From Bacteroidales bacterium (lineage in GTDB: Bacteria > Bacteroidota > Bacteroidia > Bacteroidales > UBA12077): a DNA stretch of 8,046 nt. Location: positions 1-8,046 of the forward strand of contig JAUVUS010000093.1 of assembly GCA_030600865.1 (NCBI GenBank). The letters run 5' to 3'. A model generated the notes under the pieces. It ran no database searches. It worked only from the letters and a program-made list of their open reading frames with translations, and was not told where the DNA came from. How positions within the stretch are numbered: the stretch's first letter is position 1; every line of letters starts with the position of its first letter. Made by a program: the position numbers and the translations under genes. Positions 6,406 through 8,046 of the stretch are shown here, piece by piece.

Positions 6406-7101
6406 ATGAGGTATTGTATTGGCGACATACATGGATGTATTAAAACTCTCAAAGAACTTATTCGTCAAATATGTCTAATTCATAAACATCCTGAGCTTTA
6501 TTTTGTTGGGGATTTTATTGATCGTGGGCCAAATTCAAAAGCTGTAATTGATTATATTTTAGAATTAAAAAACAGTGGGTTTAAAATAACATCTGTTCGC
6601 GGAAACCATGAACAAATGCTGATACATGCATATACGTATAATCAAAAAATCACAGACTCAAACTGGAGCTTTAACGGAGCCGAACATACCATAAGAAGTT
6701 TTAATGCTATGGCTGATTTAAATAAAACTGTAAAGGATTTAATACCTGAAAAATATTTTCGTTTTCTTACTTCATTACCCTATTTTATCGAACTTGCTGA
6801 TTATTATATTGTTCATGCAGGATTTAACTTTAAACTCAAATATCCATTTACTGATTTTGAAACGATGCTATGGACAAGAGAAGAACAATATAATTCGGAA
6901 ATTACAAAAGCGAAAAAAATAATTCATGGTCATACTCCTGTACCGTTCGGTCAAATAAAATCCCAAATTTTAAATAAAATTAATAATGTATTTAACATTG
7001 ATTCGGGTTGTGTCTTTACAAATCGGGAAAAGTTAGGAACTTTAACGGCACTGAATATGGATAAATTAGAACTATTAAATGTTAAAAATATTGATGCTTA
7101 A
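6406..7101 (+). CDS. PPP-family metallophosphoesterase (bacterial Ser/Thr phosphatase-like)
   Basis: The 231-residue protein carries the phosphoprotein phosphatase/ApaH signature set in order: GDIHG (6-10), GDFIDRGPNS (35-44), RGNHEQ (65-70), HAGF (137-140) and HGHTP (174-178), followed by NIDSGCVF (197-204). Asp7, His9, Asp36, Asn67 and the late His residues form the two-metal site; His68 is the general acid position. The size matches small bacterial and phage enzymes such as PrpA/lambda phosphatase, and is shorter than diadenosine tetraphosphatase ApaH (about 270-280). The most likely role is cytoplasmic removal of phosphate from Ser/Thr/Tyr residues or small phosphoesters. The true substrate is not visible. 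Transcription is likely separate from the upstream synthetase because of its terminator. The DUF2007 gene lies 95 bases downstream and may be cotranscribed. Confidence 0.9.
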   Translation: MRYCIGDIHGCIKTLKELIRQICLIHKHPELYFVGDFIDRGPNSKAVIDYILELKNSGFKITSVRGNHEQMLIHAYTYNQKITDSNWSFNGAEHTIRSFNAMADLNKTVKDLIPEKYFRFLTSLPYFIELADYYIVHAGFNFKLKYPFTDFETMLWTREEQYNSEITKAKKIIHGHTPVPFGQIKSQILNKINNVFNIDSGCVFTNREKLGTLTALNMDKLELLNVKNIDA

Positions 7102-7181
7102 ATTATGACAAAAATATTGTTGATTTTTATAATTATATTATGATAAAAATTGATATCTTTTCACTTATATAGGTAATACAA

Positions 7182-7193
7182 CTTAAATTTAAG
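7182..7193. repeat. 12-bp palindrome just before the DUF2007 start codon
   Basis: CTTAAATTTAAG is self-complementary and ends 3 bases before ATG 7197, where a ribosome or repressor would bind. It consists almost only of A and T and has no loop, so it would not make a stable RNA hairpin. Any role is speculative. Confidence 0.3.
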
Positions 7194-7196
7194 AAT

Positions 7197-7439
7197 ATGA
7201 CATATCAAAACGATTTAGTACTATTATTTACAGGTTCGGAAATTGACACCAATATTTTAAAAGAATTTCTAGAGGATAATCAAATTGCGTCACTCATCAA
7301 AAACGAAATGAATTCTGGAAAAGCAGCCGGTTTTGGTGGTGGATTTTATGGTGCTGAAACGCATTTATATGTTTCTGAAAAGGATAATAATAAGGCAAAA
7401 GATATATTGAACGAATTTCTTAAATCTATTGATTTATAA
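7197..7439 (+). CDS. DUF2007 family small protein (putative signal transducing protein)
   Basis: The 80-residue protein fits the DUF2007 family of small alpha/beta proteins. It has an N-terminal strand and helix (VLLFTGSEIDTNILKEFLED), then QIASLIKNEM, a glycine-rich turn GFGGGFYGAE (46-55), the strand HLYVSEKD, and a C-terminal helix NNKAKDILNEFLK. Family databases label such proteins putative signal transducing proteins, but no biochemical function is established. No membrane segment, signal peptide or metal-binding cysteines are present, so it is cytoplasmic. It lies 95 bases after the phosphatase on the same strand and is closed by the terminator at 7457-7497. The start is the only ATG before the conserved strand and lacks a Shine-Dalgarno sequence. 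Confidence 0.82.
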   Translation: MTYQNDLVLLFTGSEIDTNILKEFLEDNQIASLIKNEMNSGKAAGFGGGFYGAETHLYVSEKDNNKAKDILNEFLKSIDL

Positions 7440-7456
7440 TTAGTATTCTAAAAACA

Positions 7457-7497
7457 AAAGAGCTTTTTGGTTCTGTTTAAGTTCCAAAAAGCCCTTT
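7457..7497. terminator. Bidirectional terminator between DUF2007 and the sigma factor gene
   Basis: GCTTTTTGG (7462-7470) and CCAAAAAGC (7484-7492) pair perfectly around a 13-base loop. One A-C mismatch is followed by a further AAAG/CTTT pairing (7457-7460 with 7494-7497). On the - strand the stem is followed by CTTTTGTTTTT, a usable U-rich tract for the sigma factor gene. On the + strand the tail is CTTTAAT, which is weaker. Confidence 0.75.
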
Positions 7498-7579
7498 AAT
7501 AATATAATATTTAACTAAATGATATTCCTGCTTATGTCTCCCAGGTAAAACGGCAGATAAACCAGCAATAAAGTATCTG

Positions 7580-8046
7580 TTATCGAAAGTCCTTTAAACT
7601 TTCCATTAATTTTTTTCGTGTAAAGAAAATTCTACTTTTCACCGTACCTATTTTCAAATTTAATCCATCTGCAATTTCTTTATACTTGTAACCAGATAAA
7701 AACATTGTAAACGGTTCTTTAAATTCATCAGGCAAATTATCTATTTCTTTTGTGATTTCGTAAGTTGTATACTCCTTGTCAGGTCTTGTTGGAGAAAGTT
7801 CCCTTGATAAATTTAAAAAATATAAATTATTTGTTGTATCGTTATGAGTATTTTCTTTTTGTTGTTTGCGATAATTATTAATAAAAGTATTTTTCATAAT
7901 TGTAAAGGACCATGCCTTTAAATTAGTATAACCTACAAACTTATCTCTGTGAGATAAAGCTTTTAAATATGTTTCTTGCAAAAGATCCTGAGCTTCTTCT
8001 CTGTTATAAGTCAAACTCATTGCAAATCTCGAAAGTTTAGTTTCTA
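7580..8046 (-). CDS. ECF-type RNA polymerase sigma factor, N-terminus beyond the window
   Basis: About 154 residues are visible. The frame stays open past ATG 8020 to the window edge, and the added residues (ETKLSRFA) continue sigma region 2, so that ATG is internal and perhaps 10-25 N-terminal residues are missing. Region 2 shows REEAQDLLQETYLKAL, the core-polymerase contact, and AWSFTIMKNTFINNYRK, the -10 recognition helix. A charged linker follows, then region 4 (LPDEFKEPF through YKYKEIADGLNLKIGTVKSRIFFTRKKL), a helix-turn-helix for the -35 element. The size and two-domain form match extracytoplasmic-function sigma factors, which redirect transcription to a small regulon. No anti-sigma gene is present on the 3' side; one could lie upstream, outside the window. 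It ends convergently with the DUF2007 gene. Confidence 0.9.
   Translation of the reverse strand, partial: ETKLSRFAMSLTYNREEAQDLLQETYLKALSHRDKFVGYTNLKAWSFTIMKNTFINNYRKQQKENTHNDTTNNLYFLNLSRELSPTRPDKEYTTYEITKEIDNLPDEFKEPFTMFLSGYKYKEIADGLNLKIGTVKSRIFFTRKKLMESLKDFR

Noticed and set aside
7503..7579. Hydrophobic reading LLLVYLPFYLGDIS on the - strand after the sigma factor stop
   Set aside because: The reading has no ATG start, overlaps the sigma gene's 3' end in another frame, and is too short to support as a gene remnant.
8018..8020. ATG at 8020 (- strand) as the sigma factor start
   Set aside because: The frame continues to the window edge with region 2 residues (ETKLSRFA) typical of ECF factors, so this Met is internal.
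1..8046. Mobile elements, CRISPR arrays, tandem repeats or tRNA genes
   Set aside because: No transposase, integrase, direct repeat array or tRNA-like cloverleaf was recognised on either strand when reading by eye.

Overview
The window is AT-rich throughout. Its genes lack clear Shine-Dalgarno sequences, and some upstream regions carry TAnnTTTG-like -7 elements. Together with a fused isobutyryl-CoA mutase, a butyrate-kinase-family gene, a DUF2007 protein and an ECF sigma factor, this points to a Bacteroidota chromosome, possibly an anaerobic or facultative member of the Bacteroidales/Marinilabiliales type. The phylum is an inference from gene content and signals; the exact lineage cannot be read from the sequence. 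No transposase, integrase, CRISPR array, tRNA or rRNA was seen.

Layout, left to right. Bases 1-2520 are the 3' three-quarters of icmF (+), cut by the window edge. Bases 2637-3731 hold a full-length butyrate-kinase-family gene (+) whose nucleotide- and phosphate-binding motifs are heavily altered. It converges on a PaaI-like hotdog thioesterase (3769-4275, -), with a strong hairpin between them that overlaps the last thioesterase codons. A 310-base divergent intergenic region (4276-4585) holds two perfect inverted repeats and a possible short ORF. After it come an AMP-forming acyl-CoA synthetase (4586-6217, +) closed by a textbook intrinsic terminator, a PPP-type metallophosphatase (6406-7101, +) and a DUF2007 protein (7197-7439, +). 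A bidirectional terminator separates the last from a convergent ECF sigma-70 gene (7580-8046, -), which runs off the right edge.

How the genes may work together. The first four genes all act, or descend from enzymes that act, on acyl-CoA or acyl phosphates: a mutase interconverting n-butyryl- and isobutyryl-CoA, a butyrate-kinase relative, a thioesterase that releases acids from CoA, and a ligase that re-attaches acids to CoA. They are not one operon because strands alternate and terminators intervene, but they form a metabolic neighbourhood. The right third (phosphatase, DUF2007, sigma factor) looks like signalling or housekeeping genes without an obvious link to the left.

The most notable points are the butyrate-kinase homologue that keeps its fold, length and some catalytic residues but has lost the conserved ATP-binding signatures (a candidate pseudoenzyme), and a perfect 8-5-8 inverted repeat at 4529-4549 at the expected transcription start of the acyl-CoA synthetase, whose two arms also read as DnaA-box-like sequences. 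No clearly new multi-gene system was recognised.
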